NCBI GenBank assembly: GCA_963205385.1 | Contig: CAUJKE010000219.1 | Location: 1 to 40,685, forward strand | Reading direction: 5' to 3' | Length of the DNA: 40,685 nt | Source: Planctomycetota bacterium | GTDB taxonomy: Bacteria > Planctomycetota > Planctomycetia > Pirellulales > Pirellulaceae | Shown here: in pieces, positions 1 to 8,582 of the stretch | Position numbering within the stretch: the first letter of the stretch is position 1 | Layout: every line of letters starts with the position of its first letter | Position numbers and translations under genes: made by a program | Notes under the pieces: generated by a model | Databases searched by the model: none | Seen by the model: only the letters and a program-made list of their open reading frames with translations | What the model was told of the DNA's origin: nothing

Positions 1-1017
1 TTCCTGCTGGGGATCGCGACGTTTTTCACGCTGTTGATCTTCGTGTTAATCGTCTATTTCGCGTGGAAATATCGGCGCGGAGCGCGCGTCGATCGCAGCC
101 AGGCGGCGGGAGAGCGCTTTTGGATCCTGGAAGCCACTTGGACGCTCATCCCATTTGCGCTCATGATGCTTTTTTTCGCGTGGGGCGCCGAGCTGTTTTT
201 CAATCTCCATCGTCCACCACCGGACTGCATCGAAATCAACGTGCTGGCCAAACAATGGATGTGGAAGATCCAGCACGCCGATGGCCAGCAGGAGATCAAC
301 GCGTTGCACATTCCAGTCGGCAAGCCGGTCAAGTTGCGGATGATTTCCGAAGACGTCATCCATAGCTTTTTTGTCCCCAACTTTCGCGTCAAACAGGACG
401 TGCTGCCGGGACGCTACACGACCATTTGGTTTCAACCGACGAAAACAGGCCGCTATCACCTGTTCTGCGCGGAGTACTGCGGCACGAGCCATTCCCGCAT
501 GACAGGCGAAATTATTGTGCAAGAGCCGGCCGACTACGCCGACTGGCTGCAAGGCGGAAGGACGGACTCGCCGGTCGCGGCGGGGCAGAAACTGTTCGAG
601 CAGTTTCGCTGCGGCACATGTCACGACAATCCCGCGAATCGCCTTTGCCCGCCGCTGATAGGCATCTACGGCCGCACCGTGACTTTGAACGATGGCCAGA
701 CGGTTACCGCCGACGAAAGCTATCTGCGTGAGTCGATTCTCGATCCCACCGCCAAGGTCGTCGCCGGCTACCAACCGATCATGCCGACGTTCAAGGGCCA
801 GATCGACGAGGAAGGGATCTTCCAGTTGATCGACTACCTGAAATCGCTCCAAGCACCACAAACCGCGACGCAGCAAACCGAGGCGCAGCAAAAAACCGCG
901 CCGCAACCCGACGCACCGCAACCCGACACACCACCAACCGCCGCACCCAGTGAAACGCCCCCCTCAGAGCCTCAAGGCGAAGCTAAAACTCCCAACACAA
1001 CGGACGCCCAGCCATGA
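1..1017 (+). CDS. coxB: Cytochrome c oxidase subunit II with fused cytochrome c domain (5' partial)
   Basis: This subunit takes electrons from the periplasmic side and passes them through the CuA centre to subunit I. The frame is open from the first base of the window, so the start and signal segment lie upstream; 338 residues are visible. Two membrane helices come first, then the CuA cupredoxin domain with His121 and the cluster [12 protein letters not shown] (Cys156, Glu158, Cys160, His164, Met167). A fused c-type haem domain follows, with CGTCH at 204-208 and a probable axial Met261 in QPIMPTF. The last 50 or so residues are a Pro/Gln/Thr-rich tail. The fused haem domain marks a caa3-type oxidase. 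The stop overlaps the coxA start (ATGA), so the two are probably translationally coupled. The identity is clear; only the N-terminus is missing. Confidence 0.95.
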   Translation, partial: FLLGIATFFTLLIFVLIVYFAWKYRRGARVDRSQAAGERFWILEATWTLIPFALMMLFFAWGAELFFNLHRPPPDCIEINVLAKQWMWKIQHADGQQEINALHIPVGKPVKLRMISEDVIHSFFVPNFRVKQDVLPGRYTTIWFQPTKTGRYHLFCAEYCGTSHSRMTGEIIVQEPADYADWLQGGRTDSPVAAGQKLFEQFRCGTCHDNPANRLCPPLIGIYGRTVTLNDGQTVTADESYLRESILDPTAKVVAGYQPIMPTFKGQIDEEGIFQLIDYLKSLQAPQTATQQTEAQQKTAPQPDAPQPDTPPTAAPSETPPSEPQGEAKTPNTTDAQP

Positions 1018-2687
1018 GCACGGCCGAATTGCCTAAACGCCACTACTTGAACGCGAACTACAACGTGTGGTCGTGGCTGCTAACCACCGACCACAAGCGG
1101 ATCGCCATCTTGTATATGATCTCGCTGACGTTCTTCTTCTTCGTCGGCGGAGTGGCGGCGATCTTGTTTCGCCTGGAACTGATGACGCCGCAAGGCGACC
1201 TGGTGATTTCCGAAACCTATAACCGGCTGTTCACGCTGCACGGCGTGGTGATGGTCTTTTTCTTTTTAATCCCGTCGATTCCCGCCGTGCTGGGCAACTT
1301 TCTCTTGCCGATGATGATCGGCGCTCGCGATCTGGCTTTCCCCAAGCTCAACCTGCTGAGCTGGTACCTGTTCATGGCCGGCGGGCTCTTGGCCATCGCG
1401 GCGATCATCGGCGGCGGCGTCGATACCGGGTGGACGTTCTACACCCCTTACAGCACGACCTACGCCAATAGCCAGGTCATGGCGATGGCGCTGGGGATCT
1501 TCGTGGCCGGCTTTTCCTCGATTCTGACCGGGCTGAATTTCATCGTCACCACCCACACCATGCGGGCGCCGGGAATGACCTGGTTCCGTATGCCGCTGTT
1601 TGTCTGGGGACAATACGCCACGAGCATCATCTTCGTGTTGGGAACGCCTGTGCTGGCGATTACGCTCGCGCTGATCGCGTTGGAGCGTGGCCTGGGCATT
1701 GGCATTTTCGACCCGCGGCTCGGCGGCGATCCGTTGTTGTTTCAACACCTGTTCTGGTTCTACTCGCACCCGGCGGTTTACATCATGGTGCTGCCGACAA
1801 TGGCGGTCATCAGCGAAATCGTCCCCTGCTTTGCCCGCAAGCGAATCTTCGGTTACAGGTTCGTCGCTTTTTCCAGCGTGGCCATCGCGGTGCTGAGCTT
1901 TCTGGTGTGGGGGCATCACATGTTCGTCAGCGGCCAGTCGCTCTACGCCGGGCTGGTGTTTTCGTTCTTCAGCATGTTGGTGGCGGTCCCCTCGGCCATC
2001 AAGGTCTTCAACTGGACCGCGACGTTGTACAAAGGCTCGATCTCGCTGGACACGCCGATGCTCTACGCCTTGGGCTTCATCGGGCTGTTCACCATCGGCG
2101 GACTGACCGGCGTGTTTTTGGCCACGACCGCCATCGACGTGCATGTTCACGACACCTATTTCATCGTCGCCCATTTCCACTACATCATGGTAGGCGGCGC
2201 GGTGATGGGCTACCTCGGCGGCATTCATTTCTGGTGGCCAAAAATGACCGGCCGCATGTATCCCGAAATGTGGGGGCGCGTCTCGGCGGTCATTATCTTC
2301 ATCGGCTTCAACCTCACCTTCTTCCCCCAATTCATCCTGGGTTATCTCGGTATGCCGCGGCGCTATCACGTCTACGCCGAGGAGTTTCAGGTTCTCAATG
2401 TAATGTCTTCCGCCGGCGCATCCATTTTGGGATTCGGGTATCTGATTCCGCTGGTGTACCTGCTCTGGTCACTGAAATACGGCCGGATCGCCGGTCCCAA
2501 CCCCTGGGGCGCCAAGGGGCTGGAATGGATGACCCCCTCGCCGCCGCCGACGTTCAATTTCGACGAGACCCCCATCGTCACCGAAGAAGCCTATGCCTAT
2601 CCGCCGCTGTCCGACGAGCCCCTGCCCGACGACTTCCTGTCCGACGTTCCGGTGGCGGACGAGCAACGCGAACCTCTTAGAAGTTGA
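1014..2687 (+). CDS. coxA: Cytochrome c oxidase subunit I (A2-type, caa3)
   Basis: This is the catalytic, proton-pumping subunit that reduces O2 to water at the haem a3-CuB centre in the inner membrane. It has 557 residues, the usual length, with about 12 membrane helices. Visible ligands are His76 (haem a), His252, His301 and His302 (CuB), His387 (haem a3) and His389 (haem a). The cross-linking Tyr256 sits in YSHPAVY (250-256). Ala254 stands where A1 oxidases have the proton-channel Glu, and the Tyr-Ser pair before the His is the known A2-family replacement, as in Thermus and Rhodothermus caa3 enzymes. The start overlaps the coxB stop by 4 bases, and coxC begins 5 bases after the stop. The acidic, Pro-rich C-terminal tail is unremarkable. 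Confidence 0.97.
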   Translation: MSTAELPKRHYLNANYNVWSWLLTTDHKRIAILYMISLTFFFFVGGVAAILFRLELMTPQGDLVISETYNRLFTLHGVVMVFFFLIPSIPAVLGNFLLPMMIGARDLAFPKLNLLSWYLFMAGGLLAIAAIIGGGVDTGWTFYTPYSTTYANSQVMAMALGIFVAGFSSILTGLNFIVTTHTMRAPGMTWFRMPLFVWGQYATSIIFVLGTPVLAITLALIALERGLGIGIFDPRLGGDPLLFQHLFWFYSHPAVYIMVLPTMAVISEIVPCFARKRIFGYRFVAFSSVAIAVLSFLVWGHHMFVSGQSLYAGLVFSFFSMLVAVPSAIKVFNWTATLYKGSISLDTPMLYALGFIGLFTIGGLTGVFLATTAIDVHVHDTYFIVAHFHYIMVGGAVMGYLGGIHFWWPKMTGRMYPEMWGRVSAVIIFIGFNLTFFPQFILGYLGMPRRYHVYAEEFQVLNVMSSAGASILGFGYLIPLVYLLWSLKYGRIAGPNPWGAKGLEWMTPSPPPTFNFDETPIVTEEAYAYPPLSDEPLPDDFLSDVPVADEQREPLRS

Positions 2688-2692
2688 TCCCC

Positions 2693-3346
2693 ATGAGCAC
2701 CGCCAATACCCACGTCGCCCATCACTATGACGACGCCGAGCAGCAGTTCGATGCGGCCCGCCTGGGCATGTGGATCTTCCTCGCGACGGAAGTCATGTTC
2801 TTCGGCGGCATGTTCACCGGCTACACGACCTGCCGGTTCATGTATCCCGCCGCGTTCGCCGAGGGGAGTTCCCACATGCAACTGCTGGCCGGCACGTTGA
2901 ACACCGCCGTGCTCCTGCTGAGCAGTCTCACCATGGCCCTGGCTGTGCGGAGTGTGCAGGTCAATCGGCCGGCGGTGGCTGTGCGCTTGCTAATGGTGAC
3001 GCTGGTGCTGGGCTTCGTCTTTCTCGGCATCAAGGGTTATGAGTATGCGACGAAGTTCGCTGAGCACCACGTTCCCGGGGCGGCCTTTTCCTTGGGCGAA
3101 GCGCACAATCCGGCGGTCAACCCGCAGCACGTCGAGCTGTTTTTCGCGTTCTATTTTCTGCTGACCGGCTTTCACGCCCTGCACATGCTCATCGGCGTGA
3201 CGATCGTCGCCATCGTCGCCGTGCAGACCTGGCGCGGACAGTTTTCCTCGGCATACTTCACGCCGCTGGAAATCACGGGACTGTACTGGCACTTCGTCGA
3301 TATCGTGTGGGTCTTTCTGTTCCCCTTGCTCTACTTGATTCATTGA
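2693..3346 (+). CDS. coxC: Cytochrome c oxidase subunit III
   Basis: Subunit III stabilises the oxidase core and supports proton uptake. The protein has 217 residues and five predicted membrane helices, the short form that lacks the first two helices of the mitochondrial-type protein. Family features are GMWIFLATEVMFFGG near the N-terminus and GLYWHFVDIVWVFLFPLLYL at the C-terminus, with conserved His residues in the FHALHMLIG helix. I chose the ATG at 2693. An in-frame TTG at 2684 overlaps the coxA stop and is less likely. coxD follows 2 bases after the stop, so coxB-A-C-D is one tight operon. Confidence 0.95.
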   Translation: MSTANTHVAHHYDDAEQQFDAARLGMWIFLATEVMFFGGMFTGYTTCRFMYPAAFAEGSSHMQLLAGTLNTAVLLLSSLTMALAVRSVQVNRPAVAVRLLMVTLVLGFVFLGIKGYEYATKFAEHHVPGAAFSLGEAHNPAVNPQHVELFFAFYFLLTGFHALHMLIGVTIVAIVAVQTWRGQFSSAYFTPLEITGLYWHFVDIVWVFLFPLLYLIH

Positions 3347-3348
3347 CC

Positions 3349-3651
3349 ATGGCCGACAACTCCTTGCGATTCACCTCGCATCACATCGTTCCGGTGAAAA
3401 CATACACGCTCGTGTTCATCGCGCTGCTCGTGCTGTTGGCACTCACCGTCCTCGCAGCGCGGATCGAGCACGGCGTGTTGAACCTGGTCGTGGGGCTGTC
3501 GATCGCGGTCACGAAAGCCGCCTTGATCGTGCTCTACTTCATGCATCTCCGCTACAACAGCTTCGTCGTTCGCATGGTCGCCATGGCCGGCGTGTTGTGG
3601 CTAGCCATTTTGATCACGATCACAATGGCCGACTATCTCACGCGCTCGTAA
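3349..3651 (+). CDS. coxD: Cytochrome c oxidase subunit IV, prokaryotic type
   Basis: This small accessory subunit belongs to the bacterial aa3/caa3 oxidase family (the COX4_pro type). It has 100 residues and three hydrophobic helices: about 15-37, 44-66 and 75-96. The segment AVTKAALIVLYFMHLRY is the family hallmark. The ATG at 3349 lies 2 bases after the coxC stop. An upstream in-frame start would overlap coxC and add residues unlike the family. It is the last gene of the oxidase operon. No convincing intrinsic terminator is visible between it and the next gene, which begins about 100 bases later. Confidence 0.88.
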   Translation: MADNSLRFTSHHIVPVKTYTLVFIALLVLLALTVLAARIEHGVLNLVVGLSIAVTKAALIVLYFMHLRYNSFVVRMVAMAGVLWLAILITITMADYLTRS

Positions 3652-3676
3652 GGCCGGTGCATTCCGCCTCACCCGC

Positions 3677-3690
3677 GGCATGACATTTGC
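3677..3690 (+). promoter_or_regulatory. Possible sigma-54 (-24/-12) promoter upstream of the HAD gene
   Basis: The sequence CGGCATGACATTTGCC (3676-3691) has GG at 3677-3678 and GC at 3689-3690 with exactly 10 bases between them, plus GGCA and TTTGC blocks. It differs from the sigma-54 consensus at the first T, at one -24 base and at the last -12 base. It lies about 60 bases before the HAD start. It is weaker than the site at 5962 and could be chance. Confidence 0.35.
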
Positions 3691-3752
3691 CCCACAGTAC
3701 TTGAACCGTTTCCAAACCCCTGCCGCTCTTTGTTCACAACCGTTTGGCGTCG

Positions 3753-4373
3753 ATGTCCCACGCTCCCCCAATTACAACCCTGTTTCTCGACATCGGTGGT
3801 GTATTGCTCACCAACGGGTGGGATCGGCAGGCGCGGGCGCGGGCGGCACAACAATTTCAACTCGACCACGAAGAGCTTCACGAGCGCCATCATCTGACCT
3901 TTGACACTTACGAAGTAGGCAAGCTGAGCCTGAACGAGTACCTGGAGCGGGTTGTATTTTATGAGCAGCGTTCGTTCTCGCGCCAGGAGTTCCGCGAGTT
4001 CATGTTTGCTCAATCGCAGGCCCTCCCGGAGATGATGGCGCTGGCGCGGCGACTCAAGCAACTTAATCAGGTGCGCGTGGCCGCGGTGAGCAATGAAGGC
4101 CGCGAACTGACGGAACATCGGATTGCGACATTTGGACTGGCCGAAATCTTCGATTTCTTCATTTCGTCCTGCTTCGTGCACTATCGCAAGCCGGATGCGG
4201 ATATCTATCGCGTGGCGCTTGATATCGCCCAAGCGCAACCGAGCGAGGTGGTCTATATCGACGATCGCTCGATGTTTGTCGACGTTGCGAGCGGCCTGGG
4301 TATCCATGGTGTCTGCCATCAATCGTGCGCAGCGACGCGCGTGCGTTTGATGGCGTTCGGATTGCAATGTTGA
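3753..4373 (+). CDS. HAD-superfamily hydrolase (subfamily IA phosphatase-like)
   Basis: This is probably a small cytoplasmic phosphatase acting on a phosphorylated metabolite; the substrate cannot be told from sequence. It has 206 residues from the ATG at 3753. Motif I is LDIGGVLL with the nucleophile Asp13, and the usual second Asp is Gly15. That change occurs in a YihX-like branch of the superfamily that keeps activity in several members. Motif II is the Ser of AVSNEGREL, motif III the Lys of RKPDADIYR, and motif IV is VVYIDDRS with both acidic residues. A helical cap lies between motifs I and II. The next gene is 6-phosphogluconate dehydrogenase in the same direction, 74 bases on, so a shared sugar-phosphate role is possible but not shown. 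Confidence 0.85.
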   Translation: MSHAPPITTLFLDIGGVLLTNGWDRQARARAAQQFQLDHEELHERHHLTFDTYEVGKLSLNEYLERVVFYEQRSFSRQEFREFMFAQSQALPEMMALARRLKQLNQVRVAAVSNEGRELTEHRIATFGLAEIFDFFISSCFVHYRKPDADIYRVALDIAQAQPSEVVYIDDRSMFVDVASGLGIHGVCHQSCAATRVRLMAFGLQC

Positions 4374-4447
4374 GCGTGCGGCGGCGCGCCGCTGTATGGT
4401 GGCGCGGCCACACATTACCTTTCGCGAGTTAGCAGGAGCCTGGAACA

Positions 4448-5860
4448 ATGACGACTGAAAAATTCGATATCGCGATGGTGGGCCTGGGAGTGATGGGGCG
4501 CAATCTCGTTTTGAACATCGCCGACCACGGCTTCTCGGTGGCAGGCTATGACCTGGATCAGGAAAAGGTCGAGGCCCTGCGGCAAGAGGGCGCAGGCAAA
4601 CCGGTGTTGGCGGTCACGGCCTTGGCGGATCTGATCGCCGCGCTCAAGCAGCCCCGCGCCATCATCATGTTGGTTCCCGCCGGGCCGCCGGTGGACGCCG
4701 TCATTCGCGACTTGCTGCCGCACTTGTCCGCCGGAGATTTAATCATCGACGGCGGCAACTCCCACTTCAGTGATACGGACTTACGAGCGAAGGAAGTCAC
4801 GAGCCGCGGCTTGGGCTATTTAGGCGTAGGCATTAGCGGCGGGGCCTCCGGCGCGCGCCACGGTCCCAGCATGATGCCGGGGGGCAGCGCGTCGATGTAC
4901 GCGCGCGTGCGGCCGATCTTCGAGGCGGCGGCGGCCAAGGTGGACGGCGACCCTTGCGTTACGTTTCTCGGGCCACGCTCCGCCGGCCACTACGTGAAAA
5001 TGGTTCACAACGGCATCGAATACGCCATCATGCAGTTGATTGCCGAAACCTATGATCTGCTCAATCGCGGCGCGGGTCTGTCCAACGATCAGCTCGCCGA
5101 GACGTATGCGCAGTGGAACGACACGGATGTCGGCGGATTTCTCGTGGAGATCACCGCGCACATTTTCCGCCAACCGGACGACCGCTCCTGCCAGCGGTTG
5201 ATCGATGTGATTCTGGACGAAGCCAAACAAAAGGGGACGGGGTTGTGGACTTCGCAAGAAGCGATGGCATTGCAAGTTCCCGCCCCCACGATCGACATGG
5301 CCGTCGCGATGCGCGATTTGTCGGTGCTGAAAGAACAGCGAGAGGCGGCCAGCAAGGTGTTGCCCGCCACCGTTGGGACGTACGAAGGAAACCAGGAAGA
5401 GCTGAAATCGCAACTGCGCGAGGCGCTCTACGTGGGCATGCTCGTCGCGTTCGCGCAAGGGCTGGCGCTGCTGCGCCACGCGTCCGATCAGTACGAGTAT
5501 GACCTTCAGTTGGAGGACGTGGCGCGCATTTGGCGTGGCGGGTGCATTATTCGCGCCAAGATGCTGGAAGACATTCGCAGCGCTTACCAGCGGCGTGGCG
5601 ATCTCACGAATTTGTTGCTCGACGAACCACTCGCCACCAAAGTCAAGAGCCGCCACGAAGGCCTGCGCGCGATCGTCCGCACCGCCGCGGCGCTCCGCAT
5701 TCCCACGCCTGGTTTCATGGTCTCGCTGGCCTACCTCGACGCCTATCGAAGCCCCTGGCTGCCCGCGAACCTGATCCAGGCCCAACGCGACTACTTCGGC
5801 GCGCATACTTACGAGCGAATCGATCGCAAAGGCGTGTTTCATACCCAATGGAATACCTAG
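4448..5860 (+). CDS. gnd: 6-phosphogluconate dehydrogenase, decarboxylating
   Basis: This enzyme oxidises and decarboxylates 6-phosphogluconate to ribulose 5-phosphate with NAD(P)+ in the pentose phosphate pathway. It has 470 residues, the full length of the long dimeric form. The Rossmann motif is GLGVMGRNL (12-20). The substrate signature is IIDGGNSHFSDT, and a second conserved loop reads GISGGASGARHGPSMMPGG. The catalytic Lys184 lies in HYVKMVHNGIEY. The C-terminal tail QRDYFGAHTYER is typical of the domain that reaches into the partner subunit. A good ribosome site (AGGAG, 4435-4439) supports the ATG. A 12-base palindrome GCGGCGCGCCGC at 4381-4392 sits between the HAD stop and this gene. 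Confidence 0.96.
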   Translation: MTTEKFDIAMVGLGVMGRNLVLNIADHGFSVAGYDLDQEKVEALRQEGAGKPVLAVTALADLIAALKQPRAIIMLVPAGPPVDAVIRDLLPHLSAGDLIIDGGNSHFSDTDLRAKEVTSRGLGYLGVGISGGASGARHGPSMMPGGSASMYARVRPIFEAAAAKVDGDPCVTFLGPRSAGHYVKMVHNGIEYAIMQLIAETYDLLNRGAGLSNDQLAETYAQWNDTDVGGFLVEITAHIFRQPDDRSCQRLIDVILDEAKQKGTGLWTSQEAMALQVPAPTIDMAVAMRDLSVLKEQREAASKVLPATVGTYEGNQEELKSQLREALYVGMLVAFAQGLALLRHASDQYEYDLQLEDVARIWRGGCIIRAKMLEDIRSAYQRRGDLTNLLLDEPLATKVKSRHEGLRAIVRTAAALRIPTPGFMVSLAYLDAYRSPWLPANLIQAQRDYFGAHTYERIDRKGVFHTQWNT

Positions 5861-5961
5861 CGACCATCCAAACCCCCCGTTTCTAGCATCGCGAGACTCC
5901 CTGAACAGCGCCTCTTCGTTTGTTGTTTTGTGTCACCATCCCCGTGCGAAGTGGCCGCAAC

Positions 5962-5977
5962 TGGCACGCCATTTGCA
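5962..5977 (+). promoter_or_regulatory. Sigma-54 promoter for the 6013-kup operon
   Basis: TGGCACG at 5962-5968, four bases (CCAT), then TTGCA at 5973-5977. The invariant GG (5963-5964) and GC (5975-5976) are separated by exactly 10 bases. This is a full match to the established sigma-54 consensus. Transcription would start about 12 bases after the GC, near 5988, giving a short leader with the AGGAG at 6000-6004. No clear activator-binding inverted repeat was found in 5861-5960. Confidence 0.8.
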
Positions 5978-6012
5978 ACGCTGTACCTGCGTTGTTATGA
6001 GGAGTACATCCG

Positions 6013-6474
6013 ATGTCGAGCGAAAACAGTGAACTAGGTCTGAAATCAGAACTGAGTCGTTTTGAGACGCAGTTGGAAACGCCAGTAGTGCCGGGTGAAC
6101 TGCCTGTTTGGCTGCAGGCGGTGGAAGAAGCGTTGTCCACGCTTATTCCGGATCTGCGCACGTGCATCGATAACCGGCATCGAGCGACGATTGAAGAGAT
6201 CGCGAAACAAGATCAAGAATTGCTCACGCGTGTTGAGCAGCTCAAGAGCGAGGACCGAGCGATTCTTCAAGAGGCCGAGCGGCAAGTCGCTTTGGTTTCG
6301 TCGCTTGCCGAGCAAGGCGACAAGCTGGAACCCGACGAAGGCCATGTCGCCCAGGCCGTGAGAAAAATCGTGGATGAAGGATTGCAGCTTGTTATTCGCA
6401 TTCGCAAACAGGAAGCCGCCATCAGCACTTGGTTCATGGAAGCCTTTGACCGCGACAGCGGTGTGGCGGACTAA
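6013..6474 (+). CDS. Conserved-looking helical (coiled-coil) protein of unknown function, coupled to kup
   Basis: I do not recognise this family. The protein has 153 residues, is acidic, has no signal peptide or membrane segment, and is almost wholly helical. Heptad-like stretches run from about residue 40 to 100 and 110 to 145, so a cytoplasmic coiled coil is likely. The ATG at 6013 is preceded by AGGAG with 8-base spacing. The kup start follows the stop with only 2 bases between, which predicts one mRNA and coupled translation. The sigma-54 promoter at 5962 lies just upstream. By context it may modulate Kup or respond to the same signal. That is inference, and nothing in the sequence shows the mechanism. 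Confidence 0.8.
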   Translation: MSSENSELGLKSELSRFETQLETPVVPGELPVWLQAVEEALSTLIPDLRTCIDNRHRATIEEIAKQDQELLTRVEQLKSEDRAILQEAERQVALVSSLAEQGDKLEPDEGHVAQAVRKIVDEGLQLVIRIRKQEAAISTWFMEAFDRDSGVAD

Positions 6475-6476
6475 GC

Positions 6477-8441
6477 ATGAACGGTGAAGTTGTCACCCAC
6501 GGCGACATGGTTGCCGCGGCCAGTGAGTCAAGCGCGGCCGCTGCCGGCAAATCGCCTGCGACGACGCTCGGGGCCGCGCCGCAGGTCAGCCTCGCCGCTT
6601 CGATGCTAGCGGCGCTGGGTGTGGTCTATGGCGACATCGGCACCAGTCCGCTGTATGCGCTGCGCGAGTGTTTTCATGGCCCGCTAGCGCTGCCGGCGAG
6701 CGTCGGAAATATTCTCGGCGTGTTGTCGCTCATCTTTTGGGCACTATTGCTGATTATCTCCTTGAAGTACCTGACGTTTGTCATGCGGGCGGATAACGAC
6801 GGCGAAGGGGGAATCCTGGCTTTGATGGTGCTCGCGAGCCAGAAACTGAAGTCGGTGAGGCAAAGCTGGGTCGTGATGATCCTCGGCCTCTTCGGCGCGG
6901 GGCTGCTGTATGGAGATGGCATCATCACGCCGGCCATCTCGGTGCTCAGCGCGGTCGAGGGTCTGCGCGTCGCGTCCCCTTCGCTGGGAGCGTTGGTGCT
7001 CCCGATTACCGTCGGAATCCTGGTCGCGTTGTTTGTTTTGCAACATCGCGGCACCGCGCGCGTGGGGCGACTGTTCGGTCCGGTCATGATTGTGTGGTTT
7101 GGGTTGCTCGGCATACTGGGCTTGGGTGCGATCGTGCGCCATCCGGCCGTGCTCGGCGCCGTTAGCCCGCATCACGCCGTGATGTTCTTTGTCCGCAATC
7201 AACTTGGCGGATTTTTGATTTTGGGCGCGGTGTTCTTGGTCGTCACTGGCGGCGAGGCGCTCTATGCGGACATGGGGCATTTCGGAGCGCGGCCCATCCG
7301 CTGGGCGTGGTTCGCGTTCGTCCTGCCGGCGCTGGTCGTGAACTACTTTGGACAGGGCGCCTTGCTGATTGCCGAGCCTAGCGCTGTGGATAACCCCTTC
7401 TACCATCTCGCCCCCGCCTGGCTGCAGTATCCGCTCGTGGCCCTGGCCATGGCCGCCACCGTGATTGCCTCCCAGGCGGTCATCACGGGCGCGTTCTCGC
7501 TGGCCTATCAGGCTGTCCACCTCGGGCTGTCGCCGCGGATGGCCGTCGTGCATACCTCCAAGGATGAGCGCGGACAAGTCTACGTGCCGCTGGTCAACTG
7601 GGTTCTCCTGGTCGCGGTTGTGGGGCTGGTGCTGGTGTTTCAGTCGTCGAGCAATCTGGCCTCGGCCTACGGTATGGCGGTCACGACCACAATGGTCATC
7701 ACCGCTCTGTTGCTGTATGTTGTCGCGCGACAGCAGTGGGGTTGGTCGGCGCTGCTCGCGGCAAGTGTGGTGGGCCTGATTCTACTGGTTGACCTTGGCT
7801 TCTTCACGGCGAACCTGGCCAAGGTGTTGTCAGGCGGTTGGTTGCCCCTGCTGGTTGGGATTGGTGTTTGCGTACTCATGACCACGTGGCAGCGGGGACG
7901 CGAACTTGTGGATAGCAACATTCAGCCGCAACAGGTCGATGCGAACCTGTTGTTCGCCGCCGAAATCGCTGCGGATCCGCCGCACCTCGTCGCGATGCCG
8001 GCCGTTTATTTGACGTCGAGCGCCGGCGGAATTCCCTTGGCTCTGATTCACAACCTGCACCACAACCGAGTGCTCCATCAGCCGCTGGCTATTCTGAGCC
8101 TCGTGACCGAGCGACGGCCCTATGTGCCGCTCGACGAACGGCTGGAGTTCAAGCGATTGGACCAGAACATGTATCGACTGGTCGCGCATTATGGGTTCAA
8201 ACAGAAACACAATGTGCCGAATATTTTGGATCAATGTCGGCAGTACGATGTCGACTTCACGGGACCAGAGACAACATTTTTTCTTGGCCACCTTGTGTTC
8301 GACGTGACCGGCAATCGGGGCCTGAGTCGCTGGCGCAAGCGGCTGTTCGCGTGGATGGCGAAGAACGCCCGCGACGCCAGTAAATACTTCGGCATTCCAG
8401 CAACTCAGGTGATCGAAATCGGCTCGCGACTGGAGATTTGA
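6477..8441 (+). CDS. kup: KUP-family potassium uptake permease
   Basis: This is a proton-coupled K+ importer of the inner membrane (KUP/HAK/KT family). It has 654 residues, the usual length. The N-terminal 38 residues are Ala/Ser-rich and cytoplasmic. The family signature GVVYGDIGTSPLY is at 48-60, and LRADNDGEGG-type residues follow the second helix (here MRADNDGEGG). About 12 membrane helices extend to roughly residue 465, and the C-terminal 190 residues form the soluble domain. It is the second gene of a two-gene unit under a predicted sigma-54 promoter, so uptake may be tied to a specific stress or nutrient signal. A 6-bp hairpin follows at 8459-8477. Confidence 0.95.
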   Translation: MNGEVVTHGDMVAAASESSAAAAGKSPATTLGAAPQVSLAASMLAALGVVYGDIGTSPLYALRECFHGPLALPASVGNILGVLSLIFWALLLIISLKYLTFVMRADNDGEGGILALMVLASQKLKSVRQSWVVMILGLFGAGLLYGDGIITPAISVLSAVEGLRVASPSLGALVLPITVGILVALFVLQHRGTARVGRLFGPVMIVWFGLLGILGLGAIVRHPAVLGAVSPHHAVMFFVRNQLGGFLILGAVFLVVTGGEALYADMGHFGARPIRWAWFAFVLPALVVNYFGQGALLIAEPSAVDNPFYHLAPAWLQYPLVALAMAATVIASQAVITGAFSLAYQAVHLGLSPRMAVVHTSKDERGQVYVPLVNWVLLVAVVGLVLVFQSSSNLASAYGMAVTTTMVITALLLYVVARQQWGWSALLAASVVGLILLVDLGFFTANLAKVLSGGWLPLLVGIGVCVLMTTWQRGRELVDSNIQPQQVDANLLFAAEIAADPPHLVAMPAVYLTSSAGGIPLALIHNLHHNRVLHQPLAILSLVTERRPYVPLDERLEFKRLDQNMYRLVAHYGFKQKHNVPNILDQCRQYDVDFTGPETTFFLGHLVFDVTGNRGLSRWRKRLFAWMAKNARDASKYFGIPATQVIEIGSRLEI

Positions 8442-8458
8442 TGATGATCTAAACTAGA

Positions 8459-8477
8459 GGGAACGGAAGCTGTTCCC
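8459..8477 (+). terminator. Hairpin after kup
   Basis: GGGAAC (8459-8464) pairs with GTTCCC (8472-8477) across a 7-base loop, 18 bases past the kup stop. No T-tract follows, so it is at best a weak or factor-dependent terminator. Confidence 0.35.
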
Positions 8478-8582
8478 CGATCGGCCGCCACGGCTACGCC
8501 TGGCGTGAGCCGAGCGGCGCGATGACGGAGTGTTTCGCTCCATTTCAAGTTTCTGGGGCAACCGACGAAAGCTGTACTCACG

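Noticed and set aside
1266..2369. 367-codon minus-strand frame opposite coxA
   Set aside because: His/Arg/Asp-rich antisense shadow of coxA.
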